A stretch of DNA of 64,000 nt from JAHEEL01 sp963715255. GTDB taxonomy: Bacteria; Actinomycetota; Acidimicrobiia; Spongiisociales; UBA5794. The notes beneath the pieces are model-generated. The model was not told the DNA's origin. It made no database searches and saw only the letters and a list, made by a program, of their open reading frames with translations. The stretch covers positions 186,001 through 250,000 of the forward strand of contig CAVQRN010000004.1 of NCBI GenBank assembly GCA_963715255.1, read 5' to 3'. The position numbers and the translations under genes are program-made. Below, piece by piece: positions 1-7,754 of the stretch (positions are counted from its first letter, which is position 1; each line of letters opens with the position of its first letter).

Positions 1-1
1 G

Positions 2-544
2 GTCGCCGTGACGAGGGGCATCGTCGAGATGATGTCGTATCAGGAACTCGAAGCGGTCCTCGCCCACGAGCTCTCCCACGTGAAGAACCGGGACATCCTC
101 ATCGGGTCGATCGCTGCGACGATCGGCGCCGCGATGTCGTTCTTCGCCCGCATGGCATTCTGGGGATCGATGGGCCGCCGCAACGACAACGGAGCGGTCG
201 GCGCGATCGCCGGTCTCGTGGCGATCATCATCGCCCCGCTCATCGCCGTCATCATTCGCATGGCGATCAGCAGGGCCCGCGAGTTCGAAGCCGACCGATC
301 CGGAGCCGTCACCACCGGCTCGCCGATGTCCCTTGCGAGCGCTCTCAAGAAGCTGGATGCCGGTACGGCGCGCATCCCAATGGAAGTCGGTGCGGCGGCT
401 TCCACCCTGTTCATCGCCGATCCGTACCGGGCGATGTCCGCGAAGCAGCGTCAGCAGATGCGGTTCAGCCGGATGTTCTCCACCCACCCCCCGATTCCCG
501 AACGCATCGAACGCCTCGAAGAGATGGCGAGCGGAATCCGCTGA
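2..544 (+). CDS. htpX: HtpX-family membrane zinc metalloprotease (C-terminal part)
   Basis: The frame is already open at base 2, so the gene begins upstream and only the C-terminal part is present. It carries the M48 zinc motif HELSH (His20, Glu21 and His24 counted from the internal GTG at 8). The likely third ligand is in REFEAD near residue 92. Two hydrophobic segments lie between them, near residues 31-48 and 66-87, and the end contains the STHPP motif typical of HtpX. The family consists of inner-membrane proteases with a cytoplasmic active site that degrade misfolded membrane proteins. Only the N-terminal membrane segments are missing. HtpX is a confident family call; a role in envelope stress is inferred from the family. 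Confidence 0.9.
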   Translation, partial: VAVTRGIVEMMSYQELEAVLAHELSHVKNRDILIGSIAATIGAAMSFFARMAFWGSMGRRNDNGAVGAIAGLVAIIIAPLIAVIIRMAISRAREFEADRSGAVTTGSPMSLASALKKLDAGTARIPMEVGAAASTLFIADPYRAMSAKQRQQMRFSRMFSTHPPIPERIERLEEMASGIR

Positions 545-790
545 TCACCGTTCGATGGCAGTGTCGATAGTGACGACGGTACCGGACCGCATCTGGTCGA
601 GGTCTCCGTCCCAGCCGAAGCCCCGCATCGAGAGCGCTTCGTCACGGGTCATCGGTCGGTCGACCGGTCCGGTCGTCAGCCGCTGTGCGGGCTGCGAAGC
701 GTGAGGCGTATCGTTGGCGTGTTCTTCCGTGGATACAACGTACCCCGGGATCGCACGTGGGACAAGACATGGTGCGAACCCCAAGTACAC
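545..790 (-). CDS. possible small VapB-like antitoxin remnant
   Basis: This is an 81-residue minus-strand frame with a GTG start that ends exactly where htpX ends. Its C-terminal half contains ALSMRGFGWDGDLDQMR. That resembles the C-terminal tail of actinobacterial VapB-type antitoxins, where a GxGWxGDL motif is common. The N-terminal half shows no ribbon-helix-helix domain that I can recognise. No toxin gene follows, because htpX occupies the other strand. It could be an orphan antitoxin fragment or a chance frame. The 311-base stretch from 545 to 855 holds nothing else recognisable. Confidence 0.3.
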   Translation of the reverse strand: MYLGFAPCLVPRAIPGYVVSTEEHANDTPHASQPAQRLTTGPVDRPMTRDEALSMRGFGWDGDLDQMRSGTVVTIDTAIER

Positions 791-855
791 ATGTGTTGAG
801 GGCGCGGTAACCTACGCCGCCGCTGGGGAGCGTGGTTTGCCGCGCGCCTCTGCTT

Positions 856-938
<83 letters not shown>

Positions 939-962
939 CTGCGAACTAACCTTCGCAAGGCT

Positions 963-1055
963 GCCTCCCTAGCTCAGAGGTAGAGCTGGCGATGAGCCGT
1001 CAGGCGAAGAGCGATGCGATTGTCATGGTATGGAAGGGGTCCCGGGGAACCGGGA
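963..1055 (+). pseudogene. broken tRNA-Thr copy
   Basis: Bases 963-986 match the 5' half of the intact tRNA-Thr (1097-1120) with two mismatches. Bases 1024-1046 match its anticodon 3' side and T-stem (1126-1148) with one mismatch. About 30 extra bases sit where the anticodon 5' stem should be, the T-loop is collapsed, and no 3' acceptor strand is visible. It is best read as a decayed duplicate. Confidence 0.6.
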
Positions 1056-1096
1056 TACTGCTTCCAGGGTGGCGGGGTTGAGACAACTGAATTTGT

Positions 1097-1168
<72 letters not shown>

Positions 1169-1221
1169 CGGACCGGTCTTTGCGGACCGGAGCATCCCGC
1201 TCACACGGGGTGCCGGCACAA

Positions 1222-1295
1222 GGCGGCGTAGCTCAGACGGTGAGAGCGCTCGACTCATAATCGAGAGGTCGGCGGTTCGAGTCCGCCCGCCGCTA
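1222..1295 (+). tRNA. tRNA-Met (CAT), elongator type
   Basis: The acceptor strand 1222-1228 pairs with 1288-1294 (one G-T pair). The anticodon stem CTCGA/TCGAG encloses anticodon CAT. A paired first position and an ordinary D-arm argue against the initiator form. It lies just upstream of tuf, as tRNA genes often do. Confidence 0.92.
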
Positions 1296-1337
1296 CGCCA
1301 GACAGACGGACATCACTCGACACCAAGGAGCACGCTG

Positions 1338-2528
1338 ATGGCGAAGGAGAAGTTTGAGCGGTCGAAGCCGCATGTGAATGTTGGGACGATGGGTCATATT
1401 GATCATGGGAAGACGACGTTGACGGCTGCGATTACGAAGGTGTTGGCGGAGTCGGGTGAGGGTTCGACGGTGTTTACGGCGTTTGATGATATTGATAAGG
1501 CTCCTGAGGAGCGTGAGCGTGGGATCACGATTGCGATTGCTCATGTGGAGTATGAGACGCCGAATCGTCATTATGCGCATGTTGATATGCCGGGGCATGC
1601 TGATTATGTGAAGAACATGATTACGGGTGCGGCGCAGATTGATGGTGCGATTTTGGTGGTGTCGGCTGCTGATGGTCCGATGCCGCAGACGCGTGAGCAT
1701 GTGTTGTTGGCTCGTCAGGTGGGTGTTCCGTTCATTGTGGTGTATATGAACAAGACGGATCAGGTTGATGATGATGAGCTTTTGGATCTTGTTGAGCTCG
1801 AGGTTCGGGATCTTCTTTCTGAGTATGAGTTCCCTGGTGATGATGTGCCGGTGGTGCGTGGCAGCGCGTTGCAGGCGTTGGAGGGTGATGAGGCTGGTGC
1901 TGCGTCGATTGTGGAGTTGATGGAGGCGGTTGATTCGTATATTCCTCTGCCGATGCGTGATACGGAGAAGCCGTTTTCGATGCCGATCGAGGATGTGTTT
2001 TCGATTACGGGTCGTGGGACGGTGGTGACGGGTCGTGTTGAGCAGGGGACGCTCAATGTTGGGGATCAGGTTGAGATTATTGGGTTGCGTGATTTGCAGA
2101 AGACGACGGTGACGGGTGTTGAGATGTTCCGGAAGCTTCTGGATTCTGCGTTGGCTGGGGACAATGTTGGTCTTCTTTTGCGGGGGATTGGGAAGGATGA
2201 TGTGGAGCGGGGTCAGGTGATTGCGAAGCCTGGTTCGATTACTCCTCATACCGATTTTGAGGCTCAGGTGTATGTGTTGACGAAGGAGGAGGGTGGTCGT
2301 CACAATCCGTTCTTTGATGGGTATCGGCCGCAGTTCTATTTCCGTACGACGGATGTGACGGGTTCGGTTTCGTTGCCTGCGGGTACGGAGATGGTGATGC
2401 CTGGGGACAATACGGAGATGACGGTGGTGTTGGGGAAGTCGATTGCGATGGATGAGGGGTTGCGTTTCGCGATTCGTGAGGGTGGCCGTACGGTGGGTGC
2501 GGGTCGGGTTATCAAGATCATCAAATGA
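1338..2528 (+). CDS. tuf: elongation factor Tu, copy 1
   Basis: This is full-length EF-Tu of 396 residues, the GTPase that delivers aminoacyl-tRNA to the ribosome. The P-loop GHIDHGKT, effector-region RGITI, DMPGHADY and NKTD motifs are all present. A good GGAG site precedes the ATG. The same gene occurs again at 21989, and the DNA is identical from 1325 to 2524; only the last sense codon and stop differ (AAA TGA here, AAG TAG there). Third codon positions are almost all G or T, unlike adjacent genes that prefer C. The tRNA-tuf-secE-nusG setting is the classical tufB context. The identity implies recent duplication or gene conversion. Confidence 0.98.
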   Translation: MAKEKFERSKPHVNVGTMGHIDHGKTTLTAAITKVLAESGEGSTVFTAFDDIDKAPEERERGITIAIAHVEYETPNRHYAHVDMPGHADYVKNMITGAAQIDGAILVVSAADGPMPQTREHVLLARQVGVPFIVVYMNKTDQVDDDELLDLVELEVRDLLSEYEFPGDDVPVVRGSALQALEGDEAGAASIVELMEAVDSYIPLPMRDTEKPFSMPIEDVFSITGRGTVVTGRVEQGTLNVGDQVEIIGLRDLQKTTVTGVEMFRKLLDSALAGDNVGLLLRGIGKDDVERGQVIAKPGSITPHTDFEAQVYVLTKEEGGRHNPFFDGYRPQFYFRTTDVTGSVSLPAGTEMVMPGDNTEMTVVLGKSIAMDEGLRFAIREGGRTVGAGRVIKIIK

Positions 2529-2622
2529 AAGGGTTTCTGGCCGCCGGTTTCCAGCTTCGAGCCCGGTTCGGGTTCGTAGCCAACTGCCGGTAGCCGGAGA
2601 CTCAATAGGAGCGAAGCGACCA

Positions 2623-2784
2623 ATGGCTAGTGACAAGAGACCGCCGATCACCCTCGCGTGCGAGAACTGCAAGCGGCGGAACTACGTGACGACGAAGAGC
2701 AAGAGCAACACCCGGGAACGCCTGGAGTTGAAGAAGTACTGCCGCTGGTGCCGAGAGCACGTGCCGCACAAGGAAACTCGCTGA
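2623..2784 (+). CDS. rpmG: 50S ribosomal protein L33
   Basis: This 53-residue protein matches L33 over its length. It has the zinc-binding type of cysteine pairs, C13xxC16 and C40xxC43, in a strongly basic sequence that binds 23S rRNA near the E site. The start ATG lies about 95 bases after tuf, and the upstream spacer contains short AGC-type direct repeats. The rpmG-MaoC dehydratase-secE order matches the mycobacterial rpmG2-hadABC-secE neighbourhood. Confidence 0.96.
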   Translation: MASDKRPPITLACENCKRRNYVTTKSKSNTRERLELKKYCRWCREHVPHKETR

Positions 2785-2796
2785 CGCTCGTCTCGT

Positions 2797-2846
2797 GTAG
2801 CTGAGTAGCCGGGTGGCCGAGTACCCGGTTGCTCGGCTTCTCGCGT
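2797..2846 (+). repeat. degenerate 8-bp tandem repeat
   Basis: About six imperfect units of the GAGTAGCC family lie between rpmG and the MaoC gene. The clearest are at 2803-2810, 2811-2818 and 2819-2826. The array overlaps a possible upstream extension of the next reading frame, which helps explain why that extension is open. Confidence 0.6.
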
Positions 2847-2872
2847 ATGGAGGAGCGATCGGCCTAGCCTTG

Positions 2873-3754
2873 ATGCCCATGACCCCTGCGGAGATGAAAG
2901 GCCTCGTCATTGGGCCGGTGACGCACCACGTCGGCCGTGAGCGCGTCGGCGCCTTCGTCGACGTGACCGGTGATGACACCGAACGCTGGCATGACCACGC
3001 ACCGCCCGGGTACGCGGCAGCACTTCTGTTCGCCGTCGCCGGCGACTTCCTCACCGATCCTCGTATCGCTCCGTACCTCGCAACCCTCATCCACGTCGAT
3101 CAGCAGTTCACCTATCCGGCCCCGATCGCCATCGGCACCGACGTCGTCGTCATTGGAACGGTCGAACGCGTGCGTGAACGCGGCGGTGCCTACTTCGTGA
3201 CCTTCGGGGCGACCGGGACCGTCGGGGACGAAATCGTCCTCGAGAGTCGATCGACGTTCCTCATGTCCGATCAGGCCGCGACCGAATCCTCGACCGACGA
3301 GACCGAGCCGGCGGTCGCCGACCGAGGTCCGAACGCAGCAGCCGGGGTGATCCTCGACGCCGAGGTCGGGCGCACCTCGTCCACCGTGAAGTCGGCGAGT
3401 CGGAAGGACCTCGTTCGATATGCAGCCGCGACCGGGGACTTCAACCCGCTCCACTGGGACCACGAATCAGCAAGGGCAGCGGGCCTCGACGGCGTCGTCG
3501 TCCACGGCCTGCTCATGCTCTCGTGGCTCGCCCAGCAGGCAAGTGTCTTCGGTGTGGGGCCAGCGCCGGTCGCCACCATCAAGGCCCGGTTCCGGAGCGC
3601 TCTACGGCCTGCCGAGGCCGCACAAACCGAAGCAACGGCTCGGAGCATCTCGAGCGATGGCCGGGATGCCGATGTCGGACTTCGCCTCTTCGTTGCAGCG
3701 ACAGACGTGGTGACGGGTTCCGCCGTCGTGAGACTCGAGGGGGTAACCCCGTGA
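2873..3754 (+). CDS. double hot-dog MaoC-like dehydratase (HadA-HadB-like fusion)
   Basis: The protein has two hot-dog halves. Residues about 5-130 resemble the HadA-type N-terminal dehydratase domain. Residues about 165-290 carry the MaoC hydratase motif DFNPLHWD followed by GVVVHGLLM. In mycobacteria HadA and HadB are separate subunits that dehydrate 3-hydroxyacyl-ACP in FAS-II, and they are encoded at this same place, so a fused (3R)-hydroxyacyl dehydratase is the likely role. The frame is open from a GTG at 2813, but that stretch is repeat DNA. I chose ATG 2873, with GGAGGAG at 2849-2855, somewhat distant. The stop overlaps the next start. Confidence 0.85.
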   Translation: MPMTPAEMKGLVIGPVTHHVGRERVGAFVDVTGDDTERWHDHAPPGYAAALLFAVAGDFLTDPRIAPYLATLIHVDQQFTYPAPIAIGTDVVVIGTVERVRERGGAYFVTFGATGTVGDEIVLESRSTFLMSDQAATESSTDETEPAVADRGPNAAAGVILDAEVGRTSSTVKSASRKDLVRYAAATGDFNPLHWDHESARAAGLDGVVVHGLLMLSWLAQQASVFGVGPAPVATIKARFRSALRPAEAAQTEATARSISSDGRDADVGLRLFVAATDVVTGSAVVRLEGVTP

Positions 3755-4329
3755 GGAGCCTCGAGGTCGAACGGTACGACGAGAGCGAACTCGTGGAACG
3801 CGCAAGCCGGGGTGACCAGGCGGCGTTCACCGAACTCATGAGAGCCCACCAGCACGAGGTGTACACGTTGGCCGTCCGCATGGTTGCCGATCGGGAACTT
3901 GCCTATGACGTCGCACAGGAGGCGTTCGTCCGTGCGTGGCGAGCCATCGGGCGGTTCCGAGGCGATGCCAAGTTCTCAACGTGGATGCATCGGATCACCG
4001 TGAACACCGCCTTCACTCATCGAGATCGACGCAAGAGAACACAGGCCGACTCCCTCGACAACGTCTTCCGCGAACCTGAATCGGTGTCGTTGAGCCCGGA
4101 GCGGGGCGGCGAAAGCGCCGCGATGCGAGGCCCGCTCGAAGAGGCACTGAAGGCACTGCCGGAGTCGCTGCGAGCAGTCGTCGTGCTCAAAGACGTGTAC
4201 GAGTGGAGCCACACGGAGATCGCCGAGCATCTCGACATCTCAGTAACGGCAGCCAAGGTGCGGCTCCACCGGGCTCGCAAGTCTCTGCGCGTCGCGCTCT
4301 GGAAACACCAGGACGAGGAAGAATCGTGA
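3751..4329 (+). CDS. ECF-family RNA polymerase sigma factor
   Basis: This is a 192-residue protein whose GTG start overlaps the preceding stop (GTGA). Region 2 covers residues about 25-90 with the DVAQEAFVRAWRAI and FSTWMHRI signatures. Region 4 covers about 130-185 with LPESLRAVVVLKDV and a helix-turn-helix at EIAEHLDISVTAAKVRLHRAR. These are the two domains of ECF sigma factors, which direct RNA polymerase to stress-type promoters. The overlapping downstream gene looks like its anti-sigma factor. Placement between MaoC and secE is unusual for this conserved locus. The signal sensed cannot be told from sequence. Confidence 0.93.
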   Translation: MRSLEVERYDESELVERASRGDQAAFTELMRAHQHEVYTLAVRMVADRELAYDVAQEAFVRAWRAIGRFRGDAKFSTWMHRITVNTAFTHRDRRKRTQADSLDNVFREPESVSLSPERGGESAAMRGPLEEALKALPESLRAVVVLKDVYEWSHTEIAEHLDISVTAAKVRLHRARKSLRVALWKHQDEEES

Positions 4330-4688
4330 GTACCAACTGCACCATCGTCCGACTGCGTCTCCCCGGTGTGGATTCCGTCGCCGACCTCGGGGAACGACTC
4401 GTCGGACACATTGAGACCTGTCTCACCTGCCAGGCCGAGGCTGCCCGCTACCGCACGCTGCGGCGTCGCCTCGGTGGTCTCGCCGAGGCGACGCTGAAGG
4501 CGCCATCGACGCTGGTGCCGTCTGTGATCATCCGAATCGAGAACCCAGGCGGCGACGAGACGAACGACCGGAGTGCCGTACTGCGCCGCGCCGCAATCGC
4601 GGTCTCTGCGGCCGCCGGTGCTGCGGTCGCAGCCACGGCGGGCACGATCATCGTGATCGGACTCCGCCGCTCTCACCACGCGGCGTGA
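4326..4688 (+). CDS. putative zinc-finger anti-sigma factor with one membrane segment
   Basis: This is a 120-residue protein whose GTG start overlaps the sigma gene stop by four bases, implying translational coupling. His28, Cys32 and Cys35 form the HxxxCxxC core of the ZAS anti-sigma domain. Residues about 88-113 form an alanine-rich membrane helix followed by a short basic tail. ZAS proteins hold their cognate ECF sigma at the membrane until a signal, often redox, releases it. The extracytoplasmic part is nearly absent, so sensing is probably cytoplasmic or through a partner. The call rests on the Cys motif and the gene pairing. Confidence 0.8.
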   Translation: MSTNCTIVRLRLPGVDSVADLGERLVGHIETCLTCQAEAARYRTLRRRLGGLAEATLKAPSTLVPSVIIRIENPGGDETNDRSAVLRRAAIAVSAAAGAAVAATAGTIIVIGLRRSHHAA

Positions 4689-4870
4689 AGGATCGCCTCC
4701 AGCGGCGCAGTCCGCAGTTCGTACTCCGTAATCGGCAGACGAGGGCGTAGCCGAGGATCGCCCATGCGTGTGGACCGCGATGGCATCAGATCTGCGTTTT
4801 CCCTCGCTCCTCAGCTAGCCAACTACCCCGCTACGCCACTCCTACGGTACGATGAGGGGATAACGAGGCA

Positions 4871-4900
4871 TTGTGCTTTGCTGCGGCTGCTCCATATACT
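4871..4900 (+). promoter_or_regulatory. housekeeping promoter for trpT-secE-nusG
   Basis: TTGTGC (4871-4876) and TATACT (4895-4900) are separated by 18 bases and lie about 25 bases upstream of tRNA-Trp. The same layout recurs before rplJ, rpoB, rpsL, rpmJ and rplM in this window. Confidence 0.75.
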
Positions 4901-4925
4901 CCCGGCTCGGGCCTCAACCGGCCGG

Positions 4926-4999
4926 AGGGGTGTAGCTCCAATAGGCAGAGCGCCGGTCTCCAAAACCGGATGTTGTGGGTTCGAGTCCCGCCACCCCTG
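4926..4999 (+). tRNA. tRNA-Trp (CCA)
   Basis: The acceptor strand 4926-4932 pairs with 4992-4998. The anticodon stem CCGGT/ACCGG encloses anticodon CCA. The tRNA-Trp-secE-nusG-rplK-rplA order is conserved in actinobacteria. Confidence 0.96.
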
Positions 5000-5019
5000 C
5001 CCACTCAGGAGGAGTGCAG

Positions 5020-5302
5020 TTGAACCGCGAAATGCGTCGCCTACAGGCGAAAGAGGATGAACGCGCTAAGAAGAAGCGCGCCGAACGCGCTCAGCCGAAG
5101 AAGAAGGAGCGCATTGGGATCCGCCAGTACTTCCGAGAGGTGCGGCAGGAACTGAAGAAGGTCGCGTGGCCGTCGACGCGAAGAACTCACCACCTACACG
5201 ATCGTGGTGTTCGCCGTGACCACGGTCATCACGCTGTTCGTGTTCGGCCTCGACTGGGCGTTCTCCAAGGGCGTCCTCTACCTCCTGGAGAACCTCACCT
5301 GA
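5020..5302 (+). CDS. secE: preprotein translocase subunit SecE (frameshifted)
   Basis: SecE is the small essential subunit of the SecYEG channel. The TTG start at 5020 has AGGAGG seven bases upstream. The first part is a lysine-rich cytoplasmic region ending in VRQELKKVAWPS, the conserved SecE amphipathic segment. Just after this, near 5177, the frame breaks. The expected continuation REELTTYTIVVF plus the membrane helix lies one frame over and ends at the TGA at 5300-5302, overlapping the nusG start. One inserted base or a two-base deletion would explain it. As written, the N-terminal part runs on in frame into nusG. SecE is essential, so a sequence error is more likely than real loss. Confidence 0.88.
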
Positions 5303-5925
5303 TGAACGAGACGACCCAGGACATCGTCGAAGGCGAAGAGGGCACTGCGCCGGAACCGATCGAGGAGAAACCCCTCAGCCCGTACGACCTGCCCGGCGCC
5401 TGGTATGTGATCCACTCGTACTCCGGATACGAAAAGAAGGTCAAGGCGAACCTCGAAACACGCGTCAGGTCGATGCACCTCGAGGACAAGATTTTCGACG
5501 TTGCCATCCCGATGGAAGACGTCATCGAGTACAAAGCCGGCAAGAAGGTCACCGTCCAGCGCAAGAAGTTCCCCGGGTACGTGCTCGTCCGCATGTACCT
5601 CGATGACGACTCGTGGTATGCCGTGCGCAACACACCGAGCGTCACCGGATTCGTCGGATCCCAAACCAAACCCACCCCACTGTCTCGCCGCGAGGTCGAG
5701 CGCATCCTCGGTGTGGAGAAGGAAGAGGGAAAGAAGGACAAGCCCACGTTCAAGCCGGCCTGGGAGGTCGGGGAGACCGTCCGGGTGGTCGAAGGACCCT
5801 TTGCCGACTTCAACGGTGTCATCGAAGACATCAACATGGACCAGTCGAAAGTCCGGGTCCTCGTCGACATCTTCGGTCGTGAAACACCGGTCGAACTCAA
5901 CTTCGACCAGATCGTCAAGTACTAG
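5302..5925 (+). CDS. nusG: transcription termination/antitermination protein NusG
   Basis: This 207-residue protein has an acidic leader (1-30), an NGN domain from WYVIHSYSGYEKKV (about 34) to about 135 with FPGYVLV, a charged linker, and a C-terminal KOW domain (about 156-205) with VRVVEGPFADFNGVI. NusG binds the RNA polymerase clamp and links it to Rho or ribosomal protein S10. The ATG overlaps the secE stop by one base. Length and domains match actinobacterial NusG with its extended N-terminus. Confidence 0.97.
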   Translation: MNETTQDIVEGEEGTAPEPIEEKPLSPYDLPGAWYVIHSYSGYEKKVKANLETRVRSMHLEDKIFDVAIPMEDVIEYKAGKKVTVQRKKFPGYVLVRMYLDDDSWYAVRNTPSVTGFVGSQTKPTPLSRREVERILGVEKEEGKKDKPTFKPAWEVGETVRVVEGPFADFNGVIEDINMDQSKVRVLVDIFGRETPVELNFDQIVKY

Positions 5926-5945
5926 ATCCCGAGCGAGGTTCCCTG

Positions 5946-6374
5946 ATGGGTCGCAAAAGACTGATGACCGTGCTGAAGTTGCAGATTCCCGCCGGACAGG
6001 CGAGCCCTGCACCGCCAGTAGGTCCCGCGCTCGGCCAGCATGGCGTGAACATCATGGACTTCGTCCAGGCGTACAACCACGCCACGGCGAGTCAGACGGG
6101 GACGATCGTCCCTGTGGAGATCTCGATCTATGAGGATCGGAGCTTCACGTTCATCACGAAGACGCCGCCGGCGGCGGTCCTGCTGCGTCAGGCTGCGAGG
6201 ATCGAGAAGGGATCGGCGGAACCGCACAAGGCGAAGGTCGGCAGTGTTACCCGTGACCAGATCCGCGAGATCGCCGAGATCAAGATGCCGGATCTGAACG
6301 CCAACGACATCGATGCGGCGATGACCATCGTCGCAGGCACCGCCCGATCGATGGGCATAACGATCGACGGCTAG
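5946..6374 (+). CDS. rplK: 50S ribosomal protein L11
   Basis: This is a full-length L11 of 142 residues. The N-terminal domain has LQIPAGQASPAPPVGPALGQHGVNI, the GTPase-centre proline-rich region that interacts with thiostrepton-type drugs and elongation factors. The C-terminal rRNA-binding domain contains IAEIKMPDLNA and the GTARSMGI end motif. The start ATG lies 20 bases after nusG. It is the first gene of the rplK-rplA pair, which in many bacteria is regulated by L1 binding to the leader. No obvious L1 site was identified by eye. Confidence 0.97.
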   Translation: MGRKRLMTVLKLQIPAGQASPAPPVGPALGQHGVNIMDFVQAYNHATASQTGTIVPVEISIYEDRSFTFITKTPPAAVLLRQAARIEKGSAEPHKAKVGSVTRDQIREIAEIKMPDLNANDIDAAMTIVAGTARSMGITIDG

Positions 6375-6457
6375 CGCCGTCGACGAGTGCCAAGTACTCA
6401 GTAAGGAATAGGTGGGAGGGGCACATCGCCCCGCATGCACCACAAGGAGACGGAACC

Positions 6458-7175
6458 ATGGCCAAGAGCAAGAACCGCAAGAGCATCGATCGCGGATACG
6501 ACAAGCACAACCTCTACGGGCCCGACGAGGCGCTGGGGATCGTCCGCACCCTCTCGTTCGCGAAGTTCGACGAGTCGATCGATCTCTCGTTCCGGTTGGG
6601 TATCGATGCCAGGCACGCGGATCAGATCGTTCGCGGAACCGTCAGTCTCCCGAACGGGACCGGCAAGGACGTCAAGGTCGTCGTCTTCGCAGAGTCCGAC
6701 CAGGCTCGCGAAGCCGAAGAGGCCGGCGCCGACCTCATCGGCGGTCAGGAACTCGCCGAAGCTATGCAGGCGGGCAAGCAGTCCCTCGACTTCGACGTCG
6801 TGATCGCCACACCTTCGATGATGTCCGTCGTCGGGAAGCTCGGCCCGGTCCTCGGACCGAGAGGCCTGATGCCGAACCCGAAGAGCGGCACGGTCACGCA
6901 GGATGTCGGCAAGACCGTCGCTGCCTTCAAGGCAGGTCGAGTCGAGTATCGCAACGACCGCTACGGCAACGTGCACCTCCCAATCGGCCGGATCTCCTTC
7001 GAAGTAGAAACATTGCTCGAAAACCTCGCGGTGGCCGCCGACGAGATTTTCCGGCTCGCGTCCTCCTGCGACGAAGGGGAAGTTCGTTCATAGCGCAACG
7101 GTCTCATCGACGATGGGCCCCGGCATCAAGATCGACACCGGTCTGCTCGAGGACCTCGTCAAGCACAGCCGGTAG
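6458..7175 (+). CDS. rplA: 50S ribosomal protein L1 (frameshifted near the end)
   Basis: L1 forms the mobile stalk at the ribosomal E site and represses its own operon in many bacteria. Residues 1-198 match L1, including PNPKSGTVTQDVGKTV and the start of the LLENL helix. Near 7052-7055 the frame slips, and the first stop is met at 7091. In the neighbouring frame the expected ending is intact: RPPATKGKFVHSATVSSTMGPG and on to the stop at 7173-7175. One extra C in CCGGCTCG would account for this. The gene is highly conserved, so I treat it as one gene with a probable sequence error. Confidence 0.9.
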
Positions 7176-7527
7176 GACAGTGACAGCAGACAGTTGACAG
7201 TGAGAAACGCCGCGGTTGTGGATCACGTGCCGCTTCTGGCTGTCCGCTGTGGTCGGTCTGCTGTTGTCTGAATCCACAAACGAGTTGCTCCCCGGCGTCG
7301 GGTCCGCAATACTTGGAGCGACATAGCGGGGGACGCTTGGAGTATCCATTGCGGGAACGGACCACCACCCTTCCTGCTTTGGACCCCATCCACCCCGGAA
7401 CACCCGAGAGGCCGATCCCTACCACGGCCGATCACCAGGGTGGAGACGAGTAGATGGCATCCTGGCCCGCCGTCTGCCCGAATCCTCAAGAGTGGGGTCC
7501 GCTCTGGACCCGAGGTCACCGCTATCA

Positions 7528-7558
7528 GCAAGTGCCCGGCCCTCTGCCGGGTACTTGC
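7528..7558 (+). terminator. strong hairpin, possible rplKA terminator
   Basis: A 13-bp perfectly paired stem (one G-T pair) joins 7528-7540 with 7546-7558 around a CCTCT loop. No T-run follows, so Rho-independent termination is uncertain. The rest of 7176-7611 holds no recognisable gene, only fragmentary frames and a few CAG-type repeats near 7175-7210. Confidence 0.5.
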
Positions 7559-7611
7559 GCGCGAGGAGCAGCTGAGTAGCGCCCGCTCCGCTCGCTCCAG
7601 TACCGAGTACT

Positions 7612-7710
7612 GAGTAGAGAGAGTAGAGAGTAGAGAGTAGAGAGTAGAGAGTAGAGAGACAGGAGCCGCTGGCGACGTTCGGTTCTCTCTACTCTCTACT
7701 TTCTACTTCT
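7612..7710 (+). repeat. inverted pair of 7-bp tandem repeats (GTAGAGA)n
   Basis: About six head-to-tail units of GTAGAGA occupy 7612-7659. Their complement (TCTCTAC units) follows at 7684-7706 after a 24-base spacer. Transcribed, the arms could fold into a long stem. The array lies directly upstream of the rplJ promoter. Confidence 0.8.
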
Positions 7711-7718
7711 GTCCTGTC

Positions 7719-7748
7719 TTGCGAATAGGGAGATCGCGCCCCTACGAT
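7719..7748 (+). promoter_or_regulatory. promoter for rplJ-rplL
   Basis: TTGCGA (7719-7724) and TACGAT (7743-7748) are spaced 18 bases apart. A start near 7755 would give a leader of about 180 bases before rplJ. Confidence 0.7.
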
Positions 7749-7754
7749 TGATCC

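Noticed and set aside
545..790. Complete toxin-antitoxin module next to htpX
   Set aside because: Only a tail-like VapB motif is present, with no DNA-binding domain and no toxin gene.
987..1023. Intron inside a functional tRNA
   Set aside because: The downstream part lacks a T-loop and the 3' acceptor strand, so removing the insert does not restore a tRNA.
1293..2672. Long antisense frame of 459 codons opposite tuf copy 1 (and 421 codons opposite copy 2)
   Set aside because: It is rich in Arg, His and Thr, has no recognisable domain, and is fully explained by the near absence of C and A at third positions in tuf.
5170..5182. Programmed ribosomal frameshift in secE
   Set aside because: No slippery heptamer, stem-loop or internal Shine-Dalgarno at the right spacing was seen, and several other genes carry comparable indels.
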